In this document: positions 1-7,204 of the stretch, piece by piece | Numbering within the stretch: the first letter of the stretch is position 1 | How the letters are laid out: every line of letters begins with the position of its first letter | Source of the DNA: an uncultured Erysipelotrichaceae bacterium | Lineage (GTDB): Bacteria > Bacillota_I > Bacilli_A > Erysipelotrichales > Erysipelotrichaceae | Direction of reading: 5' to 3' | Assembly: GCA_934675465.1 (NCBI GenBank) | Contig: CAKUQM010000022.1 | Coordinates: forward strand, 1-30,989 | DNA length: 30,989 nt | Made by a program: the position numbers and the translations under genes | Notes under the pieces: model-generated | Told to the model about the DNA's origin: nothing | Database searches by the model: none | The model's input: only the letters and a program-made list of their open reading frames with translations

Positions 1-748
1 CATGCCAACCAGCATTATTCTCCATATAAGAAACGCCCTTTCCTTTTACAGTATGAGCTACGATAACAGTTGGCTTACCCACTACTTTTTCCTTGAAACC
101 ATTTCTAATAGAATCAAAGTCATTACCGTCTATTTCAACAGCATGAGCACCAAAAGCTAATGCCTTTTCTTTTAATGGAAGTGGACCAATAACATCTTGT
201 ACATTACCATCAATTTGTAGACCATTATTATCAAAAATAATAACAAGATTATCTAACTTATAATGACACGCAGCCATTAAAGCTTCCCACACAATGCCCT
301 CTTCAGCCTCACCATCACCAACAAGACAATAGATTGTATGATTATTGTTATCTAACTTATTGGCAAGAGCCATACCTACAGCACAACTTACGCCCTGTCC
401 TAAAGAACCAGTAGACATATCAACTGCATCTAAGAAAGAAGTACTAGGATGACCTTGTAACTTAGAACCTAATTTTCTAAAAGTTAATAAGTCTTCATCG
501 ATTAATTCCTTCTCTTTTAGTACTGCATATAATGCAGGTGAACAGTGTCCTTTAGACAAGACAAAACGATCTCTATCTTTTGAAGAAACATTATCCTTAT
601 TAATATCCATCTCTTCAAAATATAAGTAAGTAATAATATCCGCACAACCCAAAGAACCTCCTGGGTGACCACTTTGTGCAGCATATACCATGTCAACGAT
701 ATTCTTTCTAATATTATTGGCATGAAACTGTAATTCTTTGTTTTCCAT
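1..748 (-). CDS. Transketolase, N-terminal (TPP-binding) subunit, partial
   Basis: Split transketolase N-terminal subunit, which binds thiamine diphosphate and transfers two-carbon ketol units between sugar phosphates. Reading leftward from ATG 748 gives MENKELQFHANNIRKNIVDM and then the family motif SGHPGGSLG, followed by LSKGHCSPALYA, GSLGQGVSCAVGMA and the TPP/Mg motif VGDGEAEEG. The ORF runs open into the window edge after 249 codons, so the C-terminal end and the partner subunit lie to the left, outside the window. A strong ribosome site (GGAGG, 753-757) sits 5-6 bases before the ATG. It is a paralogue of the complete pair at 29168-30906. The upstream region carries a direct-repeat operator (899-922) shared with the ulaG promoter region, so co-regulation with the ascorbate genes is likely. 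The family call is certain; the exact substrate is not. Confidence 0.93.
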   Translation of the reverse strand, partial: MENKELQFHANNIRKNIVDMVYAAQSGHPGGSLGCADIITYLYFEEMDINKDNVSSKDRDRFVLSKGHCSPALYAVLKEKELIDEDLLTFRKLGSKLQGHPSTSFLDAVDMSTGSLGQGVSCAVGMALANKLDNNNHTIYCLVGDGEAEEGIVWEALMAACHYKLDNLVIIFDNNGLQIDGNVQDVIGPLPLKEKALAFGAHAVEIDGNDFDSIRNGFKEKVVGKPTVIVAHTVKGKGVSYMENNAGWH

Positions 749-797
749 AACGTTCCTCCGATTGTAATTTTATCATTTAAATTTAATTTTAAAAGAA

Positions 798-811
798 TTG
801 AAACGCTCATA
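798..811 (+). promoter_or_regulatory. Weak cre-like site overlapping a TCATAAAAA half-site
   Basis: TTGAAACGCTCATA matches 11 of 14 positions of the catabolite-responsive element consensus TGWAANCGNTNWCA. It lies about 50 bases upstream of the transketolase start on the minus strand. TCATAAAAA (807-815), the half-site seen in other promoters of the window, overlaps it. The match is imperfect, so CcpA control is only suggested. Confidence 0.35.
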
Positions 812-898
812 AAAACAAGAGATTTTTGCTTGCTTTGTATGGTTAAAATAATGATAAATAGTGAAGATAAGGCACTTTAAATAATTTTAGTTGTATGA

Positions 899-922
899 AA
901 TTATATGAATGATTATATGAAT
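899..922. promoter_or_regulatory. Direct-repeat operator, copy A
   Basis: Two copies of TTATATGA start 12 bases apart (901 and 913). The 24-base block is identical at 22 positions to the block at 9878-9901 in the ulaG/aldolase promoter region. It lies upstream of the leftward transketolase. The adjacent DeoR-family gene is the obvious candidate binder; that is inference. Two further TCATAAAAA copies lie at 958-966 and 971-979. Confidence 0.55.
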
Positions 923-978
923 TAGTAATATAAATAATCCTAAAAAAAATAAAAAAATCATAAAAATAATTCATAAAA

Positions 979-998
979 AAAGTAGATTTCTCTACTTT
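979..998 (-). terminator. Intrinsic terminator of the DeoR operon
   Basis: An 8-bp perfect stem (979-986 with 991-998, loop TTTC on the plus strand) is followed on the minus strand by seven T residues. The regulator stop codon (997-999) lies inside the stem, so transcription of the leftward operon should end here, before the transketolase promoter. Confidence 0.8.
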
Positions 999-1776
999 AG
1001 TTTCTATTTAATGGTTCTACTTTGATTATTTCAACTTTAGAATCATTTGCAAGTTCTTCTAATACTTCATCATCAACTTCAACATCTGTTATTAAAGTAT
1101 TAACATCGTTTAAGCCACAGTAGCGATAATTATAATCAAGGCCTATTTTTGTGTGATCACATAATAGGAATTTTTTGCCTCTAGTGTGTTCAATCATCGC
1201 CTTGTTTATAGATGTTTCTTTGATAAGTCCAGTAGAGGCTCCATTTTTTGATAATCCACTGCATCCTATAAAGCACTTGTTTGCGTTGATTGAGTTAACA
1301 GCTTTTAATGCAATGTCACCAACCATTGAATTTTTAGGATATCTAACTTCTCCTCCTGTGAAGATTATTTCTACTTGGTCATCAGGATGACTGTTTATTG
1401 CCTTGGCATTATTTGTGATGATTGTTACATTCTTATATTTTATATAGTCAATCATCATGATGGCTGTCATGGAAGTGTTGATGAAGATTACATCATTATC
1501 TTCGACAAATAGAGCGGCTCTTTTTGCGATGGCTTTCATGTAACGGAATCTATCATAATTTTTGTTGTCATCAACAAATTCTTGAATTAGAGAAGCGCTG
1601 CCATAATTCCTTACAATAGCCCCCATATCTTCCCAATATTGAAGGTCTCTTCTGATTGTTACAGCTGATACATCGTATTTTTCTACAAGATCATCAACAG
1701 ATATACTGTTATTTTCTTGTATTGTCTTCATTATTTCGTTTCTTCTCTTATCAACTATTGCTTTACTTACTTTCAT
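997..1776 (-). CDS. DeoR-family transcriptional regulator
   Basis: DeoR-type repressor of 259 residues. An N-terminal helix-turn-helix (about residues 8-60, with VSAVTIRRDL as recognition helix) is followed by a DeoRC sugar-phosphate-sensing domain (IFINTSMTAIMMIDYI, TIITNNAKA, IFTGGEVR, MVGDIA). The family includes UlaR, AgaR and SgcR, which usually sense a phosphorylated intermediate of the pathway they control. It is the last gene of a two-gene leftward operon: its start overlaps the 3' end of the membrane-protein gene by 14 bases. It faces the divergent btpA promoter region and is close to the repeated TTATATGA/TTTTATGA operators, so it is the best candidate for the repressor of the ascorbate-type genes. 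The family call is secure; the effector and regulon are inferred. Confidence 0.9.
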   Translation of the reverse strand: MKVSKAIVDKRRNEIMKTIQENNSISVDDLVEKYDVSAVTIRRDLQYWEDMGAIVRNYGSASLIQEFVDDNKNYDRFRYMKAIAKRAALFVEDNDVIFINTSMTAIMMIDYIKYKNVTIITNNAKAINSHPDDQVEIIFTGGEVRYPKNSMVGDIALKAVNSINANKCFIGCSGLSKNGASTGLIKETSINKAMIEHTRGKKFLLCDHTKIGLDYNYRYCGLNDVNTLITDVEVDDEVLEELANDSKVEIIKVEPLNRN

Positions 1777-2497
1777 TTACAGTCTCCATTAATATATCTA
1801 ATTGTTCCTTATAAGTTTCTTTTTCATTGTTAGGTGCAGTTAGTATTAATTCTTCCAAAATGAATTTACATTCCTTAGGATTCATATATGCCATATTAAC
1901 ATTTTTTAATAGCTTATAAGCTTCTCCGTCTTGTTTGATGCCTAATTTGTGAATAGCATCTAATTCATCATATTGGAATATCTTTGGTCTTTTTTTCATA
2001 TTCTCAATATTTTTCACGTCATTATAAACAGTATTTAATTTTTGCGTTTGACCAAGCATTAGGTACGCCCTCATCTGATAATAACATTTAATTAGCAACA
2101 TTTCGACATTTACAGAGAACTTCTTATCGTTTTCTTCGATTGTTTGTAATACTAAACGAGGATCTTTTCTTTCTAGTGCAACCATGGTGTCAAAAAGACC
2201 TCTATTATTAACGTAGGTTTTGAATACATCTTTAGTTTCCAACTTGTCATATATTTCGCTCGCTTTATCTGGATCTAATTTGAAATTTAAATACCAAAGA
2301 GCTTCGTTATATAAAAGTTTAAGATATTCATTTAATGAACCGAATATTAGTGCTACTACACCAATAATTACAAATAGTATGCCGGCGATACTTTTGTCAT
2401 TTATTGCAGTTTTGATTACAAAAAAGGCAAAGACAAAATAGATTGCAAGTGTGAAAATCATGATGATTTTCTGTTTTAAAGAATAGTGTTTGAACAT
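1763..2497 (-). CDS. Hypothetical membrane protein with two N-terminal TM segments
   Basis: A 244-residue protein I do not recognise as a named family. Two hydrophobic segments (about residues 11-30 and 36-54) form an N-terminal hairpin. The remainder is a soluble, mainly helical region with TPR-like spacing of aromatic and small residues (ASEIYDKLE, YNEALWYLNF, CYYQMRAYLMLGQTQKL), presumably on the cytoplasmic side. The ATG at 2497 has a GAGG site about ten bases upstream and a TATAAT -10 element (plus-strand 2516-2521). Its 3' end overlaps the DeoR gene, so the two are co-transcribed. It might influence the regulator or simply share its promoter; nothing in the sequence fixes a function. 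Confidence 0.75.
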   Translation of the reverse strand: MFKHYSLKQKIIMIFTLAIYFVFAFFVIKTAINDKSIAGILFVIIGVVALIFGSLNEYLKLLYNEALWYLNFKLDPDKASEIYDKLETKDVFKTYVNNRGLFDTMVALERKDPRLVLQTIEENDKKFSVNVEMLLIKCYYQMRAYLMLGQTQKLNTVYNDVKNIENMKKRPKIFQYDELDAIHKLGIKQDGEAYKLLKNVNMAYMNPKECKFILEELILTAPNNEKETYKEQLDILMETVNESK

Positions 2498-2551
2498 AAT
2501 AATAACCTCAATAGCATTATATACTATTTTAATGATTAATTTTTATTAAAT

Positions 2552-2578
2552 AATCATAAAATCGCCATTTTTATGATT
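2552..2578. promoter_or_regulatory. Palindromic operator between DeoR operon and btpA
   Basis: Perfect 10-bp inverted repeat AATCATAAAA / TTTTATGATT with a 7-base spacer. Two more TTATATGA/TTTTATGA half-sites follow (about 2597-2620). It sits in the divergent promoter region of the DeoR operon and btpA, as expected for an autoregulated repressor site. Confidence 0.6.
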
Positions 2579-2678
2579 TATGAGTAATTTTATGCTTATA
2601 TGAACAATGGTTTTATGAATATTGTAATTAAAAATAAATAAAATTAACATAAAAACGTACATATGAGGAGGAGAAAAT

Positions 2679-3521
2679 ATGAGTTTAGATTTTTACAAAG
2701 ATTATAGTACATGGACTGATGAATTATTTGGAGTTAAGAAACCTATAATCGCAATGTGTCACCTTCAACCATTACCTGGAGACCCTTATTATGATGAAGA
2801 AGGTGGTTTGGAAAAAGTTGTTGAAGCTGCTAGGAAAGATGTTGTTGCGTTACAAAATGGTGGTGTAGATGGCATTATGTTTTCTAACGAATATTCATTG
2901 CCTTATTTAACTAAAATTGAACCAATTACAGTGGGTGCTATGGCTTATGTTATTGGTAGACTTAAAGATGAAGTTATTAAAATCCCTTATGGCGTAAACT
3001 GTTTATGGGATCCTATTGCTTCTCTAGATTTAGCAAAAGCAGTTGATGGTAAGTTTATTAGAGAAATTATTTCAGGTGTTTATGCAAGTGATTTTGGTAC
3101 ATGGGATACTGACCCTGGAGCTACTGCAAGACATAGACATAGAATTGGCGCTGATCATATTAAGATGTTATATAACATTGTCCCTGAAGCAGCAAAATAT
3201 TTAGCTGATAGAGATATTGCTTCAATCGCTAAGACTACTGAATTTAATTGTCGTCCTGATGCAATTTGTGTTTCAGGTTTAACTGCTGGTGCTGAAACAG
3301 ATACTCAAGTATTAACAAAGGTTAAGCAATCAGTTAAGAAGACACCTGTTTTCTGTAACACTGGTTGTAATAAAGACAATATCGTAAGACAATTAAGTGC
3401 TTCTGATGGTGCTGTTTGTGCAACTACATTTAAGATTGATGGTAAATTTGAAAATCCAGTTGATGAAGCAAGAGTTAAAGAGTTCATGGATATTGTAAAG
3501 GAATATAGAAAAAGCTTATAG
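2679..3521 (+). CDS. BtpA/SgcQ-family TIM-barrel protein
   Basis: A 280-residue member of the BtpA/SgcQ family. The near-N-terminal motif IIAMCHLQPLPGDPYYDEEG, then NGGVDGIMFSNEYSLP, IPYGVNCLWDP, FIREIISGVYASDFGTWDTD and CVSGLTAGAETD are typical. The family was named after a cyanobacterial photosystem I assembly protein, but in heterotrophs it is commonly linked to PTS genes, as SgcQ is in the enterobacterial sgc cluster. The fold is predicted to be a TIM barrel related to sugar-phosphate-processing enzymes; the reaction is unknown to me. An excellent ribosome site (AGGAGG) precedes ATG 2679. The gene stands alone, divergent from the DeoR operon and convergent with the RpiR gene, and has operator-like repeats in its promoter. 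I infer a role in metabolising the PTS product. Confidence 0.88.
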   Translation: MSLDFYKDYSTWTDELFGVKKPIIAMCHLQPLPGDPYYDEEGGLEKVVEAARKDVVALQNGGVDGIMFSNEYSLPYLTKIEPITVGAMAYVIGRLKDEVIKIPYGVNCLWDPIASLDLAKAVDGKFIREIISGVYASDFGTWDTDPGATARHRHRIGADHIKMLYNIVPEAAKYLADRDIASIAKTTEFNCRPDAICVSGLTAGAETDTQVLTKVKQSVKKTPVFCNTGCNKDNIVRQLSASDGAVCATTFKIDGKFENPVDEARVKEFMDIVKEYRKSL

Positions 3522-3552
3522 AAACTCTGTCCCGAGGAAGTTCTATAAATAG

Positions 3553-3578
3553 GAAAAGATCACAGATGTGGTCTTTTC
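3553..3578. terminator. Bidirectional terminator between btpA and the RpiR gene
   Basis: An 11-bp stem (3553-3563 with 3568-3578, one G-T pair, loop AGAT) has an A-rich left arm and T-rich right arm. It lies between convergent genes and can serve both strands. Confidence 0.75.
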
Positions 3579-3580
3579 TT

Positions 3581-4435
3581 CTAGATAATGTTTTTATTTC
3601 TTAAGTATTCTGAATAATTTTCAATTCTCTCTTTATTTTTGTTGTAATCTATCTCATAAAGACAAGAATATAATACATTTAGAATATAAATTATAGATAC
3701 TTGGGAAGCTAAAGAACCAATCTTAAGGATTTTATCTTCCCCATGAAAAATATTAAGAATATAATCGAATTTATGAAGATAATCATAGTTATTCATAGAA
3801 GTAACTAAAATAGTCTTTGCTTTAGATTCACATATTAATTTAATTGTTTTACTTTCGAGTGTGAGCGTTTTTCCTGTTGTTGAAAGAATCAAAATACAGT
3901 CATCTTCTTTAATATTATGCAAATTAACAAGAGAATAGGAATAATTATTTAACATATAAGCATAACAGTCTATTTTTGTAAGTTTATAAATAAATGATTC
4001 AGCACCAATATAACAATCTCCTAAAGCGTATATAAAAATACGATTTGAATTGTATAATACCTCAACAATATTCTTTAAAGTGATTTCGTCTAAAAGACTA
4101 TAGCAACTGTCTACTATTTGTTTAGTTAAATTGGAAATGGTATCGGCAATGTTTAAACAAGAATCACTTTCACTAAAAGGTCTATTAGAGTCTACTAGTT
4201 TCTTATTATAATTTTTAAGTTCCGATTCTAATTGAATTCTAAAATCAAAATAAGTATCATAGCCTAGTTTTTTATAAAAACGAATTATAGTTGGTCTAGA
4301 TACAAAACTATTATCAGATAAATCTTGGATCGTCATTTTTGTAACGGTATCTAAATTTTGCAAAATAAAGTTTGCTAAATCGATTTCAGCATTTGTAAAA
4401 TTACTGTTTTGTTTTAGTTGATCGATAAGTTGCAT
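3581..4435 (-). CDS. MurR/RpiR-family transcriptional regulator
   Basis: About 284 residues. An N-terminal HTH_6 domain (about 1-75, with MTIQDLSDNSFVSRPTIIRF) is followed by a SIS sugar-phosphate isomerase-like sensor domain (about 100-255, IFIYALGDCYIGAESF and ILILSTTGKTLTLESK). RpiR proteins usually bind a phosphosugar through SIS and control adjacent sugar genes. It is divergent from PTS module 1, so that operon is its likely target. The 14-base palindrome at 4501-4514 in the shared promoter region is a candidate operator. A TTG at 4441 would add two residues; I prefer ATG 4435, but neither has a clear ribosome site. The family call is certain. Confidence 0.9.
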   Translation of the reverse strand: MQLIDQLKQNSNFTNAEIDLANFILQNLDTVTKMTIQDLSDNSFVSRPTIIRFYKKLGYDTYFDFRIQLESELKNYNKKLVDSNRPFSESDSCLNIADTISNLTKQIVDSCYSLLDEITLKNIVEVLYNSNRIFIYALGDCYIGAESFIYKLTKIDCYAYMLNNYSYSLVNLHNIKEDDCILILSTTGKTLTLESKTIKLICESKAKTILVTSMNNYDYLHKFDYILNIFHGEDKILKIGSLASQVSIIYILNVLYSCLYEIDYNKNKERIENYSEYLRNKNII

Positions 4436-4500
4436 ACTCAAGATTATTATTTAGTAATTGATTTTTATGGTCAATAAAATTGTATGTAAATAATTATAAA

Positions 4501-4514
4501 AACGATACATCGTT
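4501..4514. promoter_or_regulatory. Candidate RpiR operator palindrome
   Basis: AACGATACATCGTT is a perfect 6-2-6 inverted repeat, midway between the divergent RpiR and EIIC starts. A further ATCGTT occurs near 4573. Binding by the local RpiR protein is inferred from position. Confidence 0.45.
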
Positions 4515-4587
4515 CTTAAAAAATGAACAAATAGTAAAAGAAAATTTTATTGATTAAATTATTTTTTTATTATCGTTTCAAGAGAAA

Positions 4588-4601
4588 GTTAAACGCTTAC
4601 A
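4588..4601 (+). promoter_or_regulatory. cre site upstream of PTS module 1
   Basis: GTTAAACGCTTACA matches 12 of 14 positions of TGWAANCGNTNWCA, differing only at the first two. It lies about 46 bases upstream of the EIIC start, a usual place for CcpA-mediated repression of a sugar operon. Confidence 0.55.
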
Positions 4602-4646
4602 TTTTAAATATGTAAATGATAAATTACAAACACAGGAGGATTGTAT

Positions 4647-6098
4647 ATGAATATACTAAATTTAGTGTGGGGCTTTTTTAACTATAATATATTCCAAAAG
4701 CCCGCATTCTTTGTTGGATTATTGGTTCTTATCGGCTATGCTCTATTGAAAAAACCAATATATGATTGTCTTTCTGGATTTGTAAAGGCAACAGTAGGCT
4801 ATATGATTTTGGCTGTAGGATCTGGAGGGTTGGTAAGCAACTTTAGACCTATACTATTAGGTTTGGCTACACGTTTTAATTTAACTGCAGCAGTAATTGA
4901 TCCTTATTATGGCCAAATTGCAGCAGAACATTTAATTGAACAGGTTGGTAGATCTGTTTCGATAGGCATGTCGGTTTTAATTCTTGGTTTCTTTATAAAT
5001 ATTGTCTTGGTTTATTTTAAAAAAGCAAGCAAAGTAAGATCATTAATGATTACAGGACATACTATGATTTGTCAAACTTCAGTCGTTACTTGGTTAATGA
5101 TGTATGCATTTCCAAATGCCAGTGACTTACAAATAATTATTATGACTGGTGTTTTAATGGGCTTCTATTGGGGAGCAACAACAAATTTGACTGTTGAACC
5201 TTGTCAAAATTTAACTAATGGTGCAGGGTTTGTAGTTGGTCATAATCAAATGTTTGGCGTATGGCTTGCAGATACATTTGGTGAAAAAATTGGCGGTAGA
5301 AATTCTAAAAAGGTTGAAGACATTGAGCTTCCTGGTTGGTTGGGCGTATTGAAAGAAAATACTGTTTCTAGTGCTCTTATTATGACGGCATTTATGGCTG
5401 TATTAATGACTATTTTAGGAAAAGATGTATTGTCAGTGGTTGATTCTAATTTTAACGGAAATCAAAATTTTATATTCTACATTATTGAGACTTCGTTTAA
5501 GTTCTCAGTATATATGCAAATATTGTTAGTTGGTGTAAGAATGTTTGTTGCTGAATTATCTCAAGCGTTCCATGGAATTTCTTCTAAGTTATTACCTGGT
5601 TCCGCTGCTGGTATAGATTGCGCAGCTACATTTGGTTTTATTCCTCAAAATGCAATTATGCTTGGATTCCTTTGTGGGCTTGCTGGACAAGTATTAGTTA
5701 TTTTGGGCTTAGTGTTCTTTAAGAGTCCGGTTCTAGTTATTACAGGATTTGTTCCAGTATTCTTTGATAACGCAACAATCGCTGGTTTTGCGAATAAGAA
5801 GGGCGGGGTAAAAGCAGTAATAATAATTTGTTTCTTATCTGGTGTTTTACAAGCTGGAGTTGGTGCTTTTGCGGCGAAACATTTCTTAACAGCTACATTC
5901 GGAGGTTGGTACGGTAATTTTGATTTTGAATTCTTCTGGCCTTGGATTGGATTACTACTTGAGAATTTCCGCTATGTGGGACTAGGAATTGCGTTGTTAA
6001 TCTGTATTGTTATTCCTCAAATTCAATATAGAAAATATAAAAAGAATTATTGGCGTATCCTTACAGATTATAGTGCTGTGAAAGCTGAGGAAAATTAA
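4647..6098 (+). CDS. PTS EIIC, UlaA/SgaT (ascorbate) type, module 1
   Basis: Polytopic membrane EIIC of 483 residues, which takes up the substrate and presents it for phosphorylation. It closely follows the UlaA pattern as I remember it: ATVGYMILAVGSGGLVSNFRP, ITGHTMICQ, YWGATTNLTVEPCQNLT, GAGFVVGHNQMF, IELPGWLGVLKENTVS, VRMFVAELSQAFHGIS, LPGSAAGIDCAATFGF and PVFFDNATIAGFAN. The true start is ATG 4647, seven bases after AGGAGG; an upstream TTG at 4641 is too close to that site. It is the first gene of a tight operon with the creatininase-family and EIIB genes. No EIIA is present in the operon, so phosphate may come from the EIIA at 10731 or another. Type is confident; the actual sugar is not. 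Confidence 0.92.
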   Translation: MNILNLVWGFFNYNIFQKPAFFVGLLVLIGYALLKKPIYDCLSGFVKATVGYMILAVGSGGLVSNFRPILLGLATRFNLTAAVIDPYYGQIAAEHLIEQVGRSVSIGMSVLILGFFINIVLVYFKKASKVRSLMITGHTMICQTSVVTWLMMYAFPNASDLQIIIMTGVLMGFYWGATTNLTVEPCQNLTNGAGFVVGHNQMFGVWLADTFGEKIGGRNSKKVEDIELPGWLGVLKENTVSSALIMTAFMAVLMTILGKDVLSVVDSNFNGNQNFIFYIIETSFKFSVYMQILLVGVRMFVAELSQAFHGISSKLLPGSAAGIDCAATFGFIPQNAIMLGFLCGLAGQVLVILGLVFFKSPVLVITGFVPVFFDNATIAGFANKKGGVKAVIIICFLSGVLQAGVGAFAAKHFLTATFGGWYGNFDFEFFWPWIGLLLENFRYVGLGIALLICIVIPQIQYRKYKKNYWRILTDYSAVKAEEN

Positions 6099-6099
6099 A

Positions 6100-6837
6100 A
6101 TGAATATAATGTACGATGAGCTTTCTTGGCCAGAGGCAAAGGAAAAATTACCGAATGTCAGAGGTGTAATTATTCCGTTGGGTTCTGTGGAAGAACATGG
6201 GTATCATTTGCCTCTTTGTGTAGATAATAGTTTGGGCTTAGAGATGAGTAAACAAATAGCTGAAAAGACGCAATGTTTAATGCTTCCCATCATGCCATAT
6301 GGTCAGGTTTGGTCAACTAAGGATTTTCCGGGAACTATTAGTTTAAGCGAAGAAACATTAGTAAATGTTATTGTTGAAATTTCATTGAGTTTAATAAGAC
6401 ATGGTGTTAAAAACATAATATATCATTCTGGGCATATGGGAAACGCACCAGCAATGCGATCAGCAGCAAGAATACTTTATGATAAATACAATTATAAGAA
6501 CGCCTATTATTTTACTTATACTGATTATACTAAGCTGAGTGAAGGAATCCTTACTGCTCCTATGTGGAAAGGGAATGGAATGCATGCGGCTGAAGTGGAA
6601 ACATCGATGATGCTTTCGGTAAAACCTGAGCTTGTTCATTTAGAAAAAGCTGTTATAGAATACCCTGAAGATACATGGACTATGGATTATTCTTGTGTTC
6701 CTTGGGATAAGTATACTAAAACAGGAGCCCCAGGTGATCCAACTGTGTCTACAAAAGAAAAGGGTGATGAATTAATAAAGAGGCTTGTTGATAGAATGTC
6801 AGATTTAATTATTCAATTGATGGAAAGGAATGAATAA
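6100..6837 (+). CDS. Creatininase-family metal-dependent hydrolase
   Basis: A 245-residue creatininase-superfamily protein. Visible motifs are GVIIPLGSVEEHGYHLPLCVD (candidate metal ligands E31, H33, D42), HSGHMGN (H112) and GMHAAEVETSMML (H162, E165). Characterised relatives hydrolyse amide or cyclic bonds in creatinine, pyrimidine intermediates and peptide precursors. Here the gene begins one base after the EIIC stop and overlaps the track-length EIIB ORF, so it is tightly co-expressed with a UlaA-type PTS. I infer that it opens or deacylates the imported phosphorylated compound, possibly in place of a UlaG-type lactonase. Creatinine itself is an unlikely substrate in this setting. The family is confident; the substrate is unknown. 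Confidence 0.88.
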   Translation: MNIMYDELSWPEAKEKLPNVRGVIIPLGSVEEHGYHLPLCVDNSLGLEMSKQIAEKTQCLMLPIMPYGQVWSTKDFPGTISLSEETLVNVIVEISLSLIRHGVKNIIYHSGHMGNAPAMRSAARILYDKYNYKNAYYFTYTDYTKLSEGILTAPMWKGNGMHAAEVETSMMLSVKPELVHLEKAVIEYPEDTWTMDYSCVPWDKYTKTGAPGDPTVSTKEKGDELIKRLVDRMSDLIIQLMERNE

Positions 6838-6838
6838 A

Positions 6839-7123
6839 ATGTATAAAGTACTTGTAGCCTGCGGCAACGGAATGGGATCGAGTGTATTGATTGGTATCAA
6901 GGTTAATAGTGTGTTTAATAAGTTAAATATGTCTTGTAGTATTGATCATTCTAGTGTTGGCGATGCTAAAAACATTATTGATAATTACGATGTTTGTTTT
7001 TGTTCAACTGCATTTGTGCCAGATTTGGAAAATCATTGTTCAAAGGCAAAATTAATCGGTTTAAAAAATTTGCTCTCTGAAGAGGAGATAGAAAAAGGTC
7101 TTAAGGACAATCTTAATAAATAA
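6839..7123 (+). CDS. PTS EIIB, ascorbate/galactitol type, module 1
   Basis: Small cytoplasmic EIIB of 94 residues. It carries the phosphocysteine loop VACGNGMGSS, with Cys8 as phosphate acceptor, passing phosphate from EIIA to the sugar bound in EIIC. ATG 6839 is preferred because GGAAAGGA (6822-6829) is nine bases upstream; the ATG at 6830 would touch that site. It is the last gene of module 1 and is followed by a strong terminator. Confidence 0.9.
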   Translation: MYKVLVACGNGMGSSVLIGIKVNSVFNKLNMSCSIDHSSVGDAKNIIDNYDVCFCSTAFVPDLENHCSKAKLIGLKNLLSEEEIEKGLKDNLNK

Positions 7124-7141
7124 ACTGCTCCCCCTTTCTTT

Positions 7142-7174
7142 ACCAGGTCACTGTATTAAGTGGCCTGGTTTTTT
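7142..7174 (+). terminator. Intrinsic terminator of PTS module 1
   Basis: An 11-bp stem (7142-7152 with 7159-7169, one G-T pair, 6-base loop) is followed by a run of T to 7174. It lies just after the EIIB stop. Confidence 0.9.
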
Positions 7175-7179
7175 GTTGG

Positions 7180-7204
7180 AAAAAAGCTAGCCTTATTGGC
7201 TAGC
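7180..7204 (-). terminator. Intrinsic terminator of the ulaG-E-D operon
   Basis: Perfect 7-bp stem GCTAGCC/GGCTAGC (7186-7192 with 7198-7204, 5-base loop) followed on the minus strand by six T residues. The stop codon of the UlaD-like gene (7200-7202) lies in the stem. Confidence 0.88.

Noticed and set aside
1..748. Suspected frameshift or pseudogene at the left transketolase
   Set aside because: The frame is open from the ATG at 748 to the window edge with all expected motifs; it is simply cut by the window boundary.
517..810. Minus-strand 97-codon ORF inside the left transketolase region
   Set aside because: It is in another frame from the clear transketolase reading with its GGAGG site, and its translation has no family features.
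3522..3552. Short region between the btpA stop and the terminator as a possible small gene
   Set aside because: It is only about 30 bases, with no start and ribosome site pair.
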